Shown here in pieces: positions 1 through 9,565 of a DNA stretch of 64,000 bases. The stretch is from an uncultured Acetobacteraceae bacterium. Its GTDB lineage: Bacteria > Pseudomonadota > Alphaproteobacteria > Acetobacterales > Acetobacteraceae. The DNA is taken from NCBI GenBank assembly GCA_903877125.1, contig CAIRCM010000008.1, forward strand, positions 1-64,000. Reading direction: 5' to 3'. Below the pieces are notes generated by a model. That model made no database searches. It was not told the DNA's origin and saw only the letters and a list, made by a program, of their open reading frames with translations. Positions within the stretch are counted from its first letter, which is position 1. Each line of letters begins with the position of its first letter. A program made the position numbers and the translations under genes.

Positions 1-2154
1 CGGATGGGCGATACCGGCCCCTGCGGCCCGTGTTCGGAGATTTTCTATGACCACGGCCCCCCCATCCCCGGCGGCCCGCCCGGCAGCCCGGATGAGGACG
101 GGGACCGTTTCATCGAAATCTGGAACCTCGTCTTCATGCAGTTCGAGGAAGGGCCGCCCGGCACACGCAACCCGCTGCCACGCCCATCCATCGACACCGG
201 CATGGGCCTGGAACGCTTCGCCGCCATCCTCCAGGGCAAGCACGATAACTACGATACCGACACCCTGCGCGCCCTGATTCTGGCCAGCGCCGAGGCCACC
301 GGCCAGGACCCTGACGGGCCGCACCGCACCTCCCACCGCGTGGTTGCCGACCACCTGCGCAGCTCCGCCTTCCTCATGGCCGATGGCGTGCTGCCGTCGA
401 ACGAAGGCCGCGGCTACGTCCTCCGCCGCATCATGCGCCGTGCCATGCGCCACGCTGCGATGATGGGCGCGCGGGAGCCGGTGATGCACCGTCTCGTGCC
501 CGCCCTGGTCCGCCAAATGGGCGCCGCGTACCCGGAACTCGGGCGCGCCGAAGACCTGATCGAGGACACGTTGAAGCTCGAGGAAACCCGATTCAAACAA
601 CTCCTCGACCGCGGTCTGCATCTCCTGGCCGAGGAAACCGACAAGCTCGGTGACAAGGAAGCGCTGCCCGGCGCTGTCGCGTTCCGTCTCTATGATACGT
701 TCGGCTTCCCGCTCGACCTCACGCAGGACGCGCTGCGCGAACAGGGCCGCACCGTGGACCTCGATGGCTTCGAAGCCGCGATGGCCGAACAGCGCCGCCG
801 CGCCCGCGCCGCCTGGGCCGGATCCGGGGAGGCCGCGACCGAACGGGTGTGGTTCGAAATCAAGGAAGAGGTCGGGGCGTCCGACTTCCTCGGCTACTCC
901 ACCGAAAGCGCCGAAGCCGCCATCCTGGCCATCGTTGCCGCCGGCGCCTCGGCCCAAACGGCCAGCGCGGGGACCGACGTCGCGGTCGTGTTGAACCAAA
1001 CGCCCTTCTACGGCGAAAGCGGCGGTCAGGTCGGCGATACCGGCGTGATCACCGGTGCCGACGGGCTGCGGATCGCCATCACCGACACGCAGAAAAAGCT
1101 GGGCGATCTGTTCGTCCATCTCGGCCGCGTCGAAGCCGGCGTCGCCACCGTCGGAGCCGCCGTCGTCGCCTCCGTCGATCACGCCCGCCGCTCGGCCATC
1201 CGCGCACACCACTCCGCCACACATCTCCTGCATGAGGCATTGCGCCGGAAGCTCGGCACCCATGTGCAGCAGAAGGGCAGCTTGAACGCGCCGGACCGCC
1301 TCCGCTTCGACGTCAGCCAGCCCCGCCCGATCACGGCCGAGGAACTGTCCTGGGTCGAAACCCAGGTCAACGCCCGCATCCGCGAAAACACCGAAGTCAC
1401 CACCCGCCTCATGACCCCTGACGCCGCCGTCGCGCTCGGCGCGATGGCCCTGTTCGGCGAGAAATATGGCGACGAGGTCCGCGTCGTCGGCATGGGCGCG
1501 CCCGATGACGGCAAGGCCAACTGGTCGGTGGAACTCTGTGGCGGCACCCATGTCCGCCGTACCGGCGATATCGGCTATTTCCGCATCGTCGCCGAAAGCG
1601 CCGTCGCCGCCGGCGTACGCCGGATCGAAGCGGTGACCGGCGCCTCCGCCGAAACCATGGTCATGGAACGCGAAAGCCGCTTGAACGACGTCGCCGCCGC
1701 CCTGCGCGCGTCCCCCGCCGAACTGGCCGACCGCGTCGCCGCGCTGATGGAAGACCGCCGCAAGCTCGAACGCCAGGTGGCGGAACTGCAGAAAAAACTC
1801 GCGACCGGCGGATCGGCCGCCGCGATCGAAGATATCGGTGGGGTAAAATTCTCCGCTCGCAACATGGGGGAAGTGCCGCCGCGCGACCTCAAAGGCATCG
1901 CCGAGGCGATCGGCAAGCAGATGGAATCCGGCGTCGTGGCGCTGGTTTCCACCGCCGAGGGCAAGGCCAGTATCGTCGTCGGCGTGTCGGCCGATCTGGT
2001 GGGGCGGTTCAACGCGGTCGATCTGGTGCGCGTTGCCGCCGCCGCGGTTGGCGGCAAAGGTGGCGGCGGCCGTCCTGATATGGCGCAGGCCGGCGGCCCG
2101 GATGGGGCTCGGGCCGATGAGGCACTGGCGGCGGTGCGGGGCGCGTTGGGATAG
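1..2154 (+). CDS. alaS: Alanine--tRNA ligase, 5' end cut by window
   Basis: AlaRS charges tRNA-Ala with alanine and hydrolyses mischarged tRNA in the cytoplasm. The reading frame is open from base 1, so the true start lies upstream. The first visible residues ([12 protein letters not shown], numbered from the Met at base 4) belong to the class II catalytic core, which is partly missing. The editing domain has the zinc-type motif HHSATH at about residues 402-406 and CGGTH at about 512-516. A coiled region and the C-Ala domain with a Gly-rich stretch near the end follow. About 717 of the usual roughly 880 residues are present. Codon use and motifs look normal. The next gene begins 91 bases downstream. 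Confidence 0.97.
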   Translation, partial: RMGDTGPCGPCSEIFYDHGPPIPGGPPGSPDEDGDRFIEIWNLVFMQFEEGPPGTRNPLPRPSIDTGMGLERFAAILQGKHDNYDTDTLRALILASAEATGQDPDGPHRTSHRVVADHLRSSAFLMADGVLPSNEGRGYVLRRIMRRAMRHAAMMGAREPVMHRLVPALVRQMGAAYPELGRAEDLIEDTLKLEETRFKQLLDRGLHLLAEETDKLGDKEALPGAVAFRLYDTFGFPLDLTQDALREQGRTVDLDGFEAAMAEQRRRARAAWAGSGEAATERVWFEIKEEVGASDFLGYSTESAEAAILAIVAAGASAQTASAGTDVAVVLNQTPFYGESGGQVGDTGVITGADGLRIAITDTQKKLGDLFVHLGRVEAGVATVGAAVVASVDHARRSAIRAHHSATHLLHEALRRKLGTHVQQKGSLNAPDRLRFDVSQPRPITAEELSWVETQVNARIRENTEVTTRLMTPDAAVALGAMALFGEKYGDEVRVVGMGAPDDGKANWSVELCGGTHVRRTGDIGYFRIVAESAVAAGVRRIEAVTGASAETMVMERESRLNDVAAALRASPAELADRVAALMEDRRKLERQVAELQKKLATGGSAAAIEDIGGVKFSARNMGEVPPRDLKGIAEAIGKQMESGVVALVSTAEGKASIVVGVSADLVGRFNAVDLVRVAAAAVGGKGGGGRPDMAQAGGPDGARADEALAAVRGALG

Positions 2155-2245
2155 ACGGCACACCCCCTGGCTGACGGGAGCGGTTGGATGTAGCGTTCGG
2201 CGCATCGACGTACAACCATAAAGACCCGTTACGGGAGAAAACGTC

Positions 2246-3823
2246 ATGCGCCGTCGTACCCTTATGCAGGCCGCAACGGCGGCTGTGCTGCCGGCCCGTT
2301 TCGCGATCGCGCAGCCGATGCGGGGCAAAACGTTGCGATTCGTGCCGCAGGCCAACCTGAGCGTGCTGGACCCGATTTTCACCACGTCTCAGCCGACCGT
2401 GAACCATGGCTGGGCGATTTACGATCTGCTGTTCGGGATCGATGCCGATTTGCAGCCGCGGCCGCAAATGGCCGACGGTTACACACTGTCCGATGACGGG
2501 CGGGTTTATACGATCAAGCTGCGCGACGGATTGAAATTCCACAACGGGGAACCGGTTCGGGCGCAGGATTGTGCGCCAAGCCTGGCACGTTGGGCCGCGC
2601 GGGAAACGATCGGTCAGACGGTTTGGCAATATGTCGATGAATGCAAGGCAGCCGACGACAAGACGCTTGTCATCAAGCTCAAACGCCCGATCGGGATATT
2701 TATCGATGCGATCGCGCGCGGCGGTGCCTCCGTGGCATTCATGATGCCGGAGCATGTCGCGAAGACCGATCCCTTCAAACAGATACAGGAGCACATCGGA
2801 TCGGGCCCGTACAAATTTCTGCCAGGGGAGTTCATCGCGGGTGCGACCGTGGCGTACGAGCGGTTTGCCGGGTATGTGCCGCGGCAGGAACCAGCGGTTT
2901 GGTCGTCAGGCGGCAAGGTCGCGTATTTCGAGCGGATCGAGTGGAAGGTCATCCCGGACACCGCGACGGCCGCTGCGGCGCTGCAATCTGGCGAGGTCGA
3001 TTGGTACGAGCATTGCGAAGCCGATCTGTTGCCGGTCCTTCGAAAGAATCCGGATATCGCCTTCGGAAAGGCCAATCCAACGGGCTTCAACGGGGTAATG
3101 CGGTTCAACCATCTGCATCCGCCATTTGACAACGTGAACGTCCGGCGCGCGGTGATGTTGGGTGTACGGCAGGAAGACTACATGGCAGCGGTGACCGGTG
3201 GGGACAAATCGCTGTACTGGACCTGCAATTCGATGTTTCCCTGCCACAGCCGTTACGATCGGAATATCGGCGCGCCGTTCATGCCGGGGGATATCGATCG
3301 CGCGAAGCGGGCGCTGGAGGCCTCGGGCTACAAGGGTGAGCGGGCCGTGCTGCTCAATCCGACCGATCTCGTGACCGTCGCGCCGATGGGTGAGCTGACC
3401 TACGACCTGATGAAGCGCATGGGCATGAACGTGGAAATGGTTGCCACGGATTGGGGCACGGTGACCCAGCGTCGCAGCAACCGCGATACGGTCGACAAGG
3501 GGGGCTGGTCGGTGCACCATACTTGGGGGCCCTCGACCATCCGGCAGACACCGGTCGAGCACAGTCAGATACGCGGCCAGGGGGCGAAAGGTTGGTTCGG
3601 CTGGTATGGCGACGAGGAGATGGAGCGTCTGACGCGCTCATTCGTGGAAGCGCCGGGGATGACCGAACGGGACGCAATCGCCGATACGATCCAGCTACGG
3701 GCGTTCGAGATGGCGCCCTCGGTGCCGTTGGGGACTTTTATCATTCCTACGGCTTATCGGAAGAGTTTGACCGGGATGATCGAGGCGACCGGCCCATATA
3801 TGTGGAATATCAGGCGGGTATAA
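2246..3823 (+). CDS. ABC transporter substrate-binding protein, family 5 (peptide/nickel type)
   Basis: A 525-residue periplasmic solute-binding protein of the DppA/OppA family, which delivers peptides, opines or similar solutes to an ABC permease. The N-terminus (MRRRTLMQAATAAVLPARF) has an RR-containing Tat-like signal ending near AIAQP. The core shows the family pattern TLRF...LDP, then DGLKFHNGEPVRAQD in place of the usual DGxxFHDGxPxxAxD. Length is typical. No permease or ATPase gene lies next to it; the only ATPase pair of this class in the window is at 50.3-52.3 kb. Substrate cannot be assigned. A hairpin follows the stop codon. The ATG at 2246 is preceded by GGGAGAAAA, a plausible ribosome binding site. 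Confidence 0.9.
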   Translation: MRRRTLMQAATAAVLPARFAIAQPMRGKTLRFVPQANLSVLDPIFTTSQPTVNHGWAIYDLLFGIDADLQPRPQMADGYTLSDDGRVYTIKLRDGLKFHNGEPVRAQDCAPSLARWAARETIGQTVWQYVDECKAADDKTLVIKLKRPIGIFIDAIARGGASVAFMMPEHVAKTDPFKQIQEHIGSGPYKFLPGEFIAGATVAYERFAGYVPRQEPAVWSSGGKVAYFERIEWKVIPDTATAAAALQSGEVDWYEHCEADLLPVLRKNPDIAFGKANPTGFNGVMRFNHLHPPFDNVNVRRAVMLGVRQEDYMAAVTGGDKSLYWTCNSMFPCHSRYDRNIGAPFMPGDIDRAKRALEASGYKGERAVLLNPTDLVTVAPMGELTYDLMKRMGMNVEMVATDWGTVTQRRSNRDTVDKGGWSVHHTWGPSTIRQTPVEHSQIRGQGAKGWFGWYGDEEMERLTRSFVEAPGMTERDAIADTIQLRAFEMAPSVPLGTFIIPTAYRKSLTGMIEATGPYMWNIRRV

Positions 3824-3828
3824 CGAAC

Positions 3829-3858
3829 GCGCCGTCCCGGAGGTCCCCGGGACGGCGC
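3829..3858. terminator. Perfect 12-bp GC-rich stem between convergent genes
   Basis: GCGCCGTCCCGG (3829-3840) is followed by a 6-base loop and its exact reverse complement (3847-3858). It occupies the 43-base gap between the convergent substrate-binding protein and dehydratase genes, so it could end transcription from both sides. There is no clear T-tract, so intrinsic termination is inferred from stem strength and location. Confidence 0.6.
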
Positions 3859-3866
3859 GGCCGGCG

Positions 3867-5660
3867 TCAGTGATTGTTTCTGCTCTCGCCCTTCGTCTCG
3901 ATCACATTCAAATACAGCGTCGCCGGCTCAAGGCACGCCCCGGTGCCCATCTGGCCCACCATCGACCGGTAAATCTCCTCCCAAGGCGTCTTGCTCGGAA
4001 TCACATCCGGCTTCCACGCCGCGCGGCGGGCAGCGAGTTCGCCCTCGGGCAGAACGACATCGACCTTGCGCGTGTTGAGATCGATGCGAATTGTATCGCC
4101 GGTTTTCAGCAGTGCCAGACCGCCGCCGATCGCCGCTTCCGGCGAAACGTTCAGGATCGACGGCGAACCGGAGGTGCCGGATTGGCGGCCGTCGCCCATC
4201 GTCGGAAGCGTCATCACGCCCTTCTTCATCAGATACGCGGGGGGTTGCATGTTCACGACTTCGGCGCTGCCGGGGTAGCCGACAGGGCCGCAGTTGCGTA
4301 TGACCAGGACCGATTGTTCCTGAATGTCGAGCGAGGGGTCCTCGATCCGATGATGATAATCCTCCGGCCCCTCGAACACGATGGCGCGGCCTTCGAAGAC
4401 ATTGGGCCGGTCGGGGTTGGATAGGAACCGTGCCCGGAAATCCTGGTCGATGACGCTGATCTTCATCACCGCCGTATCGAACAGGTTGCCGGACATCACG
4501 ACGTAACCAGCGGCTTCCTTCATCGGGTTGGCGTAGGAACGGATCACCTCGCGGTCGCCGTCCTGAGTATTGGCGAGGTTTTCCGCCACGGTTTTGCCGG
4601 TCACGGTCATCGCGCCCGCGTTCAGCTTCCCGGCGCCCAGCAGTTCCTTCATGACGGCGGGGACGCCACCGGCGCGGTGGAATTTCTCGCCCAGGAACCG
4701 ACCGGCCGGCTGCACATCGCACAGCAGCGGCACGCTCGGTCCCAGCCGCTGCCAGTCATCGAGCGAATGGTCGACGCCCATGTGCCGCGCGATCGCGACC
4801 ATGTGGATCGGGCAGTTCGACGACGCGCCGAGCGCCGCCGCCGCGACAACGGCGTTCTCGAACGCTGCCTTGGTCATGATGTCGGACGGCCGAAGGTTTT
4901 CCTTCACCATCCCCACGATCCGCTTGCCGGTTTCGAACGCCATCCAGCCACGTTCCCGATACGGGGCGGGAATGGCGGCACAGCCGGGAAGCGACATGCC
5001 AAGTGCCTCCGCCAGCCCGTTCATCGACGACGCGGTGCCCATCGTGTTGCAGTGACCCACCGACGGAGCGGAGGACGACACCATCTGCATGAATTCCTCG
5101 TAGCCGATCTTGCCCTCGGCGAAGAGTTTGCGACCTTCCCAGACGATGGTGCCGGAACCGGACAGCCGGCCCTGCCACCAGCCGTCGAGCATCGGGCCGC
5201 CGGACAGCACGATGGCGGGGATGTTCACCGTCGCTGCGCCCATCAGCATGGCCGGCGTGGTCTTGTCGCAGCCGGTGGTGAGCACGACGCCATCGAGCGG
5301 GTAGCCATGCAGCACTTCCACCAGGCTCAGATAGGCCAGATTACGGTCAAGCGCGGCGGTGGGGCGCTTGCCGGTTTCCTGAATCGGATGGACGGGGAAT
5401 TCCAGCGGCACGCCGCCAGCGTCGCGGATGCCGTCGCGGACGCGGGACGCCAATTCGATATGGTGGCGGTTGCACGGCGACAGATCCGAACCGGTCTGGG
5501 CGATGCCGATGATCGGCTTTCCGCCGCGCAGTTCGTCGGGCGTGATGCCGTAATTCATGTACCGTTCCAGGTACAGGGCGGTCATTGCGGGATCGGCCGG
5601 ATCGTCGAACCAGCGGCGGGACCGAAGGCGTTGCGCGCCGTTGGATTCATGCTCGGTCAT
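3867..5660 (-). CDS. IlvD/Edd family dehydratase, aldonate (L-arabinonate-type) dehydratase
   Basis: A 597-residue Fe-S dehydratase that removes water from a sugar acid to give a 2-keto-3-deoxy acid, or less likely serves as dihydroxy-acid dehydratase in branched-chain amino acid synthesis. Three cysteines stand at 63 (SPCNRHH), 131 (TTGCDKTTP) and 204 (GHCNTMGTA). Their spacing matches the [2Fe-2S] ligands of pentonate dehydratases such as the Rhizobium L-arabinonate enzyme. The substrate-loop motif RQSGTSGSPS lies near the C-terminus. Family membership is secure; the sugar-acid substrate is inferred. No sugar dehydrogenase or lactonase is adjacent. It converges on the substrate-binding protein gene. 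Confidence 0.9.
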   Translation of the reverse strand: MTEHESNGAQRLRSRRWFDDPADPAMTALYLERYMNYGITPDELRGGKPIIGIAQTGSDLSPCNRHHIELASRVRDGIRDAGGVPLEFPVHPIQETGKRPTAALDRNLAYLSLVEVLHGYPLDGVVLTTGCDKTTPAMLMGAATVNIPAIVLSGGPMLDGWWQGRLSGSGTIVWEGRKLFAEGKIGYEEFMQMVSSSAPSVGHCNTMGTASSMNGLAEALGMSLPGCAAIPAPYRERGWMAFETGKRIVGMVKENLRPSDIMTKAAFENAVVAAAALGASSNCPIHMVAIARHMGVDHSLDDWQRLGPSVPLLCDVQPAGRFLGEKFHRAGGVPAVMKELLGAGKLNAGAMTVTGKTVAENLANTQDGDREVIRSYANPMKEAAGYVVMSGNLFDTAVMKISVIDQDFRARFLSNPDRPNVFEGRAIVFEGPEDYHHRIEDPSLDIQEQSVLVIRNCGPVGYPGSAEVVNMQPPAYLMKKGVMTLPTMGDGRQSGTSGSPSILNVSPEAAIGGGLALLKTGDTIRIDLNTRKVDVVLPEGELAARRAAWKPDVIPSKTPWEEIYRSMVGQMGTGACLEPATLYLNVIETKGESRNNH

Positions 5661-5714
5661 GGTCGTTCTCCCCTGGTCGATGCCCGCAGACTTCGCGCGG
5701 ACAGCCGGGCGGAG

Positions 5715-6413
5715 TCAATCCGAAGCCAGGATGGCGCGCATCCGGGCGGCTTGGTCCGCAGCCGCGAACAGGTAGGTCGGCGTCGCGGCGAAGCGACCGC
5801 GCGGCAGGTAGCCAAGGTCCAGCAGGAATTGGGCGACCGAGTTGAAGGCAGCGGCGTCGGCGGCTTCGATCATCAGGTCGGGCCGCCAGTGGCCGAGCAG
5901 CCGGACCGCACCTTGAAGCACGGCGAGTTCGGAACCTTCCACATCGATTTTGATCAGGCCGACCGGCTGACCGAACGCGATTGAATCCAGGCGCATCATC
6001 GGTATCTGGCCGTCGCCGGCAATACATGCGGTCATGCCGAGGTTGGTGGCGGGTCCATCGGTCATGACGGCGAAACCGTCCAGTGCACCGATCGCCGCGG
6101 GGCAAAGTGCGACCTTCGATTGCAGTCGGTTGATCGCAACCGTCAGTTGGAGAAGATCGAAGCTGGGCCCGTGCGGTTCGAAGGCATGGACCGTTGCGCC
6201 CATGACGCCGGCGAAAAACAATGTATGGTTGCCGATATTCGCGCCGACATCCACGATCGCAGTGCCGGGCAGGTGAATTTCCCGGCATTTCATCAGAACA
6301 TCCAGCTCGTAGAACGTGCGGTTGGCCTTGATGACGGTCGCAAGATGGTCGGGATCCGGATGGAGCAACAGCTCCAGACGGCGGCCCATGAATTCGATGG
6401 TTTGTCGCTGCAT
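5715..6413 (-). CDS. FkbM family SAM-dependent methyltransferase
   Basis: A 232-residue class I methyltransferase of the FkbM type; family members often O-methylate sugars of glycans, lipids or antibiotics. The SAM motif I DVGANIGNHT lies at about residues 55-64, followed by the acidic motif HAFEPHGP near 77-84 and LIKIDVEGSELAVL, the FkbM hallmark, in the second half. I chose the internal ATG at 6413. The longer frame from 6470 would add 19 residues unlike the family and would run through an inverted repeat that looks regulatory. Its natural substrate is unknown. It ends 54 bases before the dehydratase gene and may be cotranscribed with it. Confidence 0.85.
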   Translation of the reverse strand: MQRQTIEFMGRRLELLLHPDPDHLATVIKANRTFYELDVLMKCREIHLPGTAIVDVGANIGNHTLFFAGVMGATVHAFEPHGPSFDLLQLTVAINRLQSKVALCPAAIGALDGFAVMTDGPATNLGMTACIAGDGQIPMMRLDSIAFGQPVGLIKIDVEGSELAVLQGAVRLLGHWRPDLMIEAADAAAFNSVAQFLLDLGYLPRGRFAATPTYLFAAADQAARMRAILASD

Positions 6414-6434
6414 GGGCCTATCATGGCAGAAATT

Positions 6435-6453
6435 CGTTAACAAAAAGTTAACG
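6435..6453. promoter_or_regulatory. Inverted repeat CGTTAAC-N5-GTTAACG upstream of the FkbM gene
   Basis: Perfect 7-bp arms separated by AAAAA, centred about 30 bases upstream of the methyltransferase start, in an AT-rich patch of the divergent intergenic region. Size and position suit a small dimeric repressor. The binding protein is unknown. Confidence 0.45.
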
Positions 6454-6496
6454 GTGTGGAGCGAAAACACGGATCCGACAAATCATCGGAAAGGCA

Positions 6497-6525
6497 TTGA
6501 CAAATGGTCAGTCGTACAAAATGAT
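6497..6525 (+). promoter_or_regulatory. Putative sigma-70 promoter for the small secreted protein
   Basis: TTGACA (6497-6502, a perfect -35) is followed after 17 bases by AATGAT (6520-6525, a partial -10). It lies about 70 bases upstream of the ATG at 6593 and reads towards it. Confidence 0.5.
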
Positions 6526-6592
6526 CCGAACGGCCGCGCGGGCAGCCGCGTCGCCTGTTTTTTCCTCATCGACAATGAATAACGGAGCTCAC

Positions 6593-6973
6593 ATGTTCTC
6601 CCTGAAGATGCCTGTTTTGGCCGTGCTCGCGATGTCCGCGACGCTGCTGTCCGCCCCATGCGCCCGTGCCGCGAACGACGCCGACTTCACTCTGAAGAAC
6701 AAGACCGGCTATCAGATCGACGAGGTTTATGTCAGCCCCACGTCCAGCAACAACTGGGGCCGCGATGTCATGGGCCGCGATGCGCTGGCCGATGGCGAAC
6801 AGGTGAAGATCGTATTCCCGCACGGCAGTGGCGCCTGCGTCTTCGACTTGAAGGTGAAATACCACGACGACGGCAGCACGGCCGAGTGGGACAAGATCAA
6901 CCTCTGCAACACCGACGTCGTCTCGATCTTCTGGGACGCGAAAAACCAGGTCAGCCGCGCGACCTTCGACTGA
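6593..6973 (+). CDS. Small secreted protein of unknown function
   Basis: A 126-residue protein with a classical signal peptide (MFSLKMPVLAVLAMSATLL, cleavage likely after APCARA). The mature part of about 100 residues begins ANDADFTLKNKTGYQIDEVYVSP and contains two cysteines (GACVFD and NLCNTD) that could form a disulphide. A GGAG ribosome binding site sits 5 bases before this ATG, which is why I rejected longer upstream starts. I recognise this type of periplasmic beta-rich protein from alphaproteobacteria but know no established function. It is preceded by its own TTGACA promoter and followed by an SDR gene. Confidence 0.8.
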   Translation: MFSLKMPVLAVLAMSATLLSAPCARAANDADFTLKNKTGYQIDEVYVSPTSSNNWGRDVMGRDALADGEQVKIVFPHGSGACVFDLKVKYHDDGSTAEWDKINLCNTDVVSIFWDAKNQVSRATFD

Positions 6974-7029
6974 ACCTGTCGTAATGCCCGGTTGAGGGGC
7001 ATGGCCCCTCAACCGTTGCGGTATTGGGT

Positions 7030-7785
7030 ATGAACCGTCCACGCTCCATCCTCGTCACCGGCGCCGCCAGCGGCATCGGCGCGGCCATTTGTCGAACGCT
7101 CGCGGGACCCGATTCCGCCATCCTCGTGCATACTCGCCGCAATCGCGACGGCGCCGAAACCGTTGCCGCCGAAATCCGCGCGAAAGGCGGACGCGCCGAG
7201 GTATTTCTCGCCGATCTCGCCGCCTCGGATGCCGCGGCCGCCACGGTAGGGCACGCCGTCGCGCGGTTTGGCGGCCTGGACGTGCTCATCAGCAATGCCG
7301 GATTCGCCGACCGCACGCCAATCGCGGATCTGTCCGATGCCGCAATGGCATCATCGGTCGATGCCATCCTCGGAGCCTTCTTCCGCCTCGCCCGCGCCGC
7401 GATCCCGCATTTGCGCACCGCCACCGACCCAAGGGTGATCGCGGTTTCCAGCTTCGTCGCCCACACCTTCCGTACCGATGTCGCGACCTTCCCCGCGTCA
7501 GCCGCCGCCAAGGCGGGGCAGGAGGCTCTGGTGCGTTCATTGGCCATCGAGCTCGGCGATGCCGGCGTCACCGTCAACACCGTCGTGCCCGGCTTCATCC
7601 GCAAGGATGCCGGCGCCCATCGTGCCATCGACCCCGCCGCGCTCGCCGCGCAAGCGGCCAAAATCCCGCTTGGCCGCATAGGCCTGCCCGAGGAAGTCGC
7701 CGCCGCCGTTGCCTTCCTCGCATCTCCGGCCGCGAGCTACATCACAGGGCAGGCGCTTCATGTGAACGGCGGACTGGCGATCTGA
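7030..7785 (+). CDS. SDR family protein lacking the catalytic tyrosine
   Basis: A 251-residue short-chain dehydrogenase/reductase. The N-terminal nucleotide-binding motif TGAASGIG, the LISNAG motif and the C-terminal pattern [14 protein letters not shown] are all present. In the active site the usual YxxxK reads SAAAK (Ser157, Lys161), because codon 157 is TCA; the upstream active-site serine (VSSF) is kept. An NAD(P) fold is therefore secure, but normal oxidoreductase chemistry is doubtful. Start: ATG at 7030, or 7024 two codons earlier. It sits between the secreted protein and pdxA, with a 64-base gap to the latter. Confidence 0.88.
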   Translation: MNRPRSILVTGAASGIGAAICRTLAGPDSAILVHTRRNRDGAETVAAEIRAKGGRAEVFLADLAASDAAAATVGHAVARFGGLDVLISNAGFADRTPIADLSDAAMASSVDAILGAFFRLARAAIPHLRTATDPRVIAVSSFVAHTFRTDVATFPASAAAKAGQEALVRSLAIELGDAGVTVNTVVPGFIRKDAGAHRAIDPAALAAQAAKIPLGRIGLPEEVAAAVAFLASPAASYITGQALHVNGGLAI

Positions 7786-7849
7786 ATCATCGCGACAAAG
7801 CCCGCGATCCTGTATCTGCCCGCCACAGTCACTGACCGAGGCCATAGCC

Positions 7850-8878
7850 ATGCCCGACCAAGCAATCCGCCCGCTTGCCTTGACGATGGGGGATCCGGCC
7901 GGGATAGGCGGGGAGTGCACGTTGCGGGCCTGGCTCGCTCGGCGCGACGGCTATCCATTCGTGACCTTGGATGACCCGACGCATCTGAACGACCTCGCTC
8001 GGCGACTGCGCCTGCATGTGCCGATTATCCCCGTGGCGGATACCGAAGCCGCGGTCCGCGCCTTCCCAAATGCGCTGCCGGTCCTGTCGATCCCGCTGGC
8101 GAGTCAGCCCCGCCCCGGGGTGCCCGATGCCGCCAATGCCCCGGCTATCGTCGGCTCGATCACCCGGGCGGTCGCGATGGCGCTGAACGGGCAGGCCGGG
8201 GCGGTGGTAACCAATCCGATCAACAAGGCGGCGCTTTACGCCACTGGGTTTGCCTATCCCGGCCATACCGAGTTCCTCGCCGCCCTGACCGGTGTCCCCG
8301 GCCGGGAAATCATGATGCTGGCCAGTCCATTGCTGCGCGTCGTGCCGGTCACGGTGCATGTGTCGCTGCGCGAGGCCATCGCCAAGCTCACCCCCACGCT
8401 GATCGCCGCCGCCGCCCGCACGACGCATGCGGCACTGGTCCGCGATTTCGGCATCGCCCATCCTCGTCTCGCCATCGCCGGACTCAACCCGCATGCCGGT
8501 GAACAGGGTGCGCTGGGTGCCGAAGAATCCATCCTCGTTCGTCCTGCGATCGACCTGCTGCTCGGCGAAGGGTTGGACGTCTCGGGGCCCTGGCCGCCCG
8601 ACACGATGTTTACCCGCATCGCCCGCACCCGCTACGACGCGGCGATTTGTCTTTACCACGATCAGGCACTTATACCGTTGAAAACACTGGATATGGATCA
8701 CGGCGTGAACGTCACGCTGGGCTTGCCAATCGTCCGCACATCGCCCGACCACGGTACGGCTTACGACATCGCCGGCCAGGGCGTTGCCGACCCCACCAGC
8801 CTCATTGCCGCGCTGGATCTTGCCGCGGAACTTGCACGACGCAGGAGCTTCCTTGGTTCGGGGCGCGCCGTTGGATAG
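7850..8878 (+). CDS. pdxA: 4-hydroxythreonine-4-phosphate dehydrogenase
   Basis: PdxA oxidises 4-phosphohydroxy-L-threonine in pyridoxal 5'-phosphate synthesis, in the cytoplasm. The 342-residue protein has the family start [12 protein letters not shown], the central NPINKAAL and GHTEFLAAL segments with the metal-binding His, and the [12 protein letters not shown] and [13 protein letters not shown] motifs near the C-terminus. Length is typical. In many proteobacteria pdxA sits with surA and ksgA; here it precedes ftsE by only 9 bases, so the genes could share a transcript. Start ATG at 7850. Confidence 0.95.
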   Translation: MPDQAIRPLALTMGDPAGIGGECTLRAWLARRDGYPFVTLDDPTHLNDLARRLRLHVPIIPVADTEAAVRAFPNALPVLSIPLASQPRPGVPDAANAPAIVGSITRAVAMALNGQAGAVVTNPINKAALYATGFAYPGHTEFLAALTGVPGREIMMLASPLLRVVPVTVHVSLREAIAKLTPTLIAAAARTTHAALVRDFGIAHPRLAIAGLNPHAGEQGALGAEESILVRPAIDLLLGEGLDVSGPWPPDTMFTRIARTRYDAAICLYHDQALIPLKTLDMDHGVNVTLGLPIVRTSPDHGTAYDIAGQGVADPTSLIAALDLAAELARRRSFLGSGRAVG

Positions 8879-8887
8879 TCTTACGCT

Positions 8888-9565
8888 ATGGTGCGATTCG
8901 AGTCGGTGGGACTGCGGTATGGCCGGACCGGGGGAAGGGACCCGGCGCCGGAGGTTTTGCGCGACATCAGCTTCGAACTGCCGGAGGGCACGTTCTGCTG
9001 GCTGCGCGGTGCGTCCGGCGCGGGCAAGACCAGCCTCCTCCGTCTGATGTATCTCGCCGTGCTCCCCACCAGCGGCAAATTGACCCTGCTCGGCGCCGAT
9101 ATCGGCCGCACCCCGCGTGCGGGCCTCCCGCCGCTGCGCCGGCGGATCGGCGTGGTGTTTCAGGATTTCCGTCTGATGCCTCACCTCTCGGCGTTCGAGA
9201 ATGTCGCTCTGCCGCTGCGCCTCGCCGGCGGGTCGGATGCGCAGATACGTGCCGATGTGATCGAGTTGCTGCGCTGGGTCGGGCTTGGCCGCAAACTTTA
9301 CACCCTGCCGGAGGAACTGTCCGGTGGCGAGCAACAACGCGTCGCGATCGCCCGAGCGGTGATTGCCCGCCCGTCGCTGCTGCTGGCGGACGAACCGACT
9401 GGCAACATGGATGAAGCCCAGGCCGAGCGGCTGATGGTGCTGCTGGGCGAGTTGAACCGGATCGGTACGACAGTGGTGGTGGCCAGCCACAACGATGCAC
9501 TGGTCGAACGCCATCCGGCGGCGGAGCTCCGCCTGGACCGCGGCCGGATGGTGCGCGAGCCATGA
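8888..9565 (+). CDS. ftsE: Cell-division ABC transporter ATPase FtsE
   Basis: The cytoplasmic ATPase of the FtsEX complex, which couples division to peptidoglycan hydrolase activation at the septum. The 225-residue protein has Walker A GASGAGKTSLL, Q-loop VFQDFRLMPHLSAFENVA, ABC signature LSGGEQQRVAIARA, Walker B LLLADEPTG and the H-loop VVASHND. Its stop overlaps the ftsX start in ATGA, indicating translational coupling. It leads the run ftsE-ftsX-ydcF-plsC. Confidence 0.93.
   Translation: MVRFESVGLRYGRTGGRDPAPEVLRDISFELPEGTFCWLRGASGAGKTSLLRLMYLAVLPTSGKLTLLGADIGRTPRAGLPPLRRRIGVVFQDFRLMPHLSAFENVALPLRLAGGSDAQIRADVIELLRWVGLGRKLYTLPEELSGGEQQRVAIARAVIARPSLLLADEPTGNMDEAQAERLMVLLGELNRIGTTVVVASHNDALVERHPAAELRLDRGRMVREP

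Noticed and set aside
4677-5984. 435-codon plus-strand open frame across the dehydratase and the FkbM gene
   Set aside because: Antisense to two conserved genes and without any family motif.
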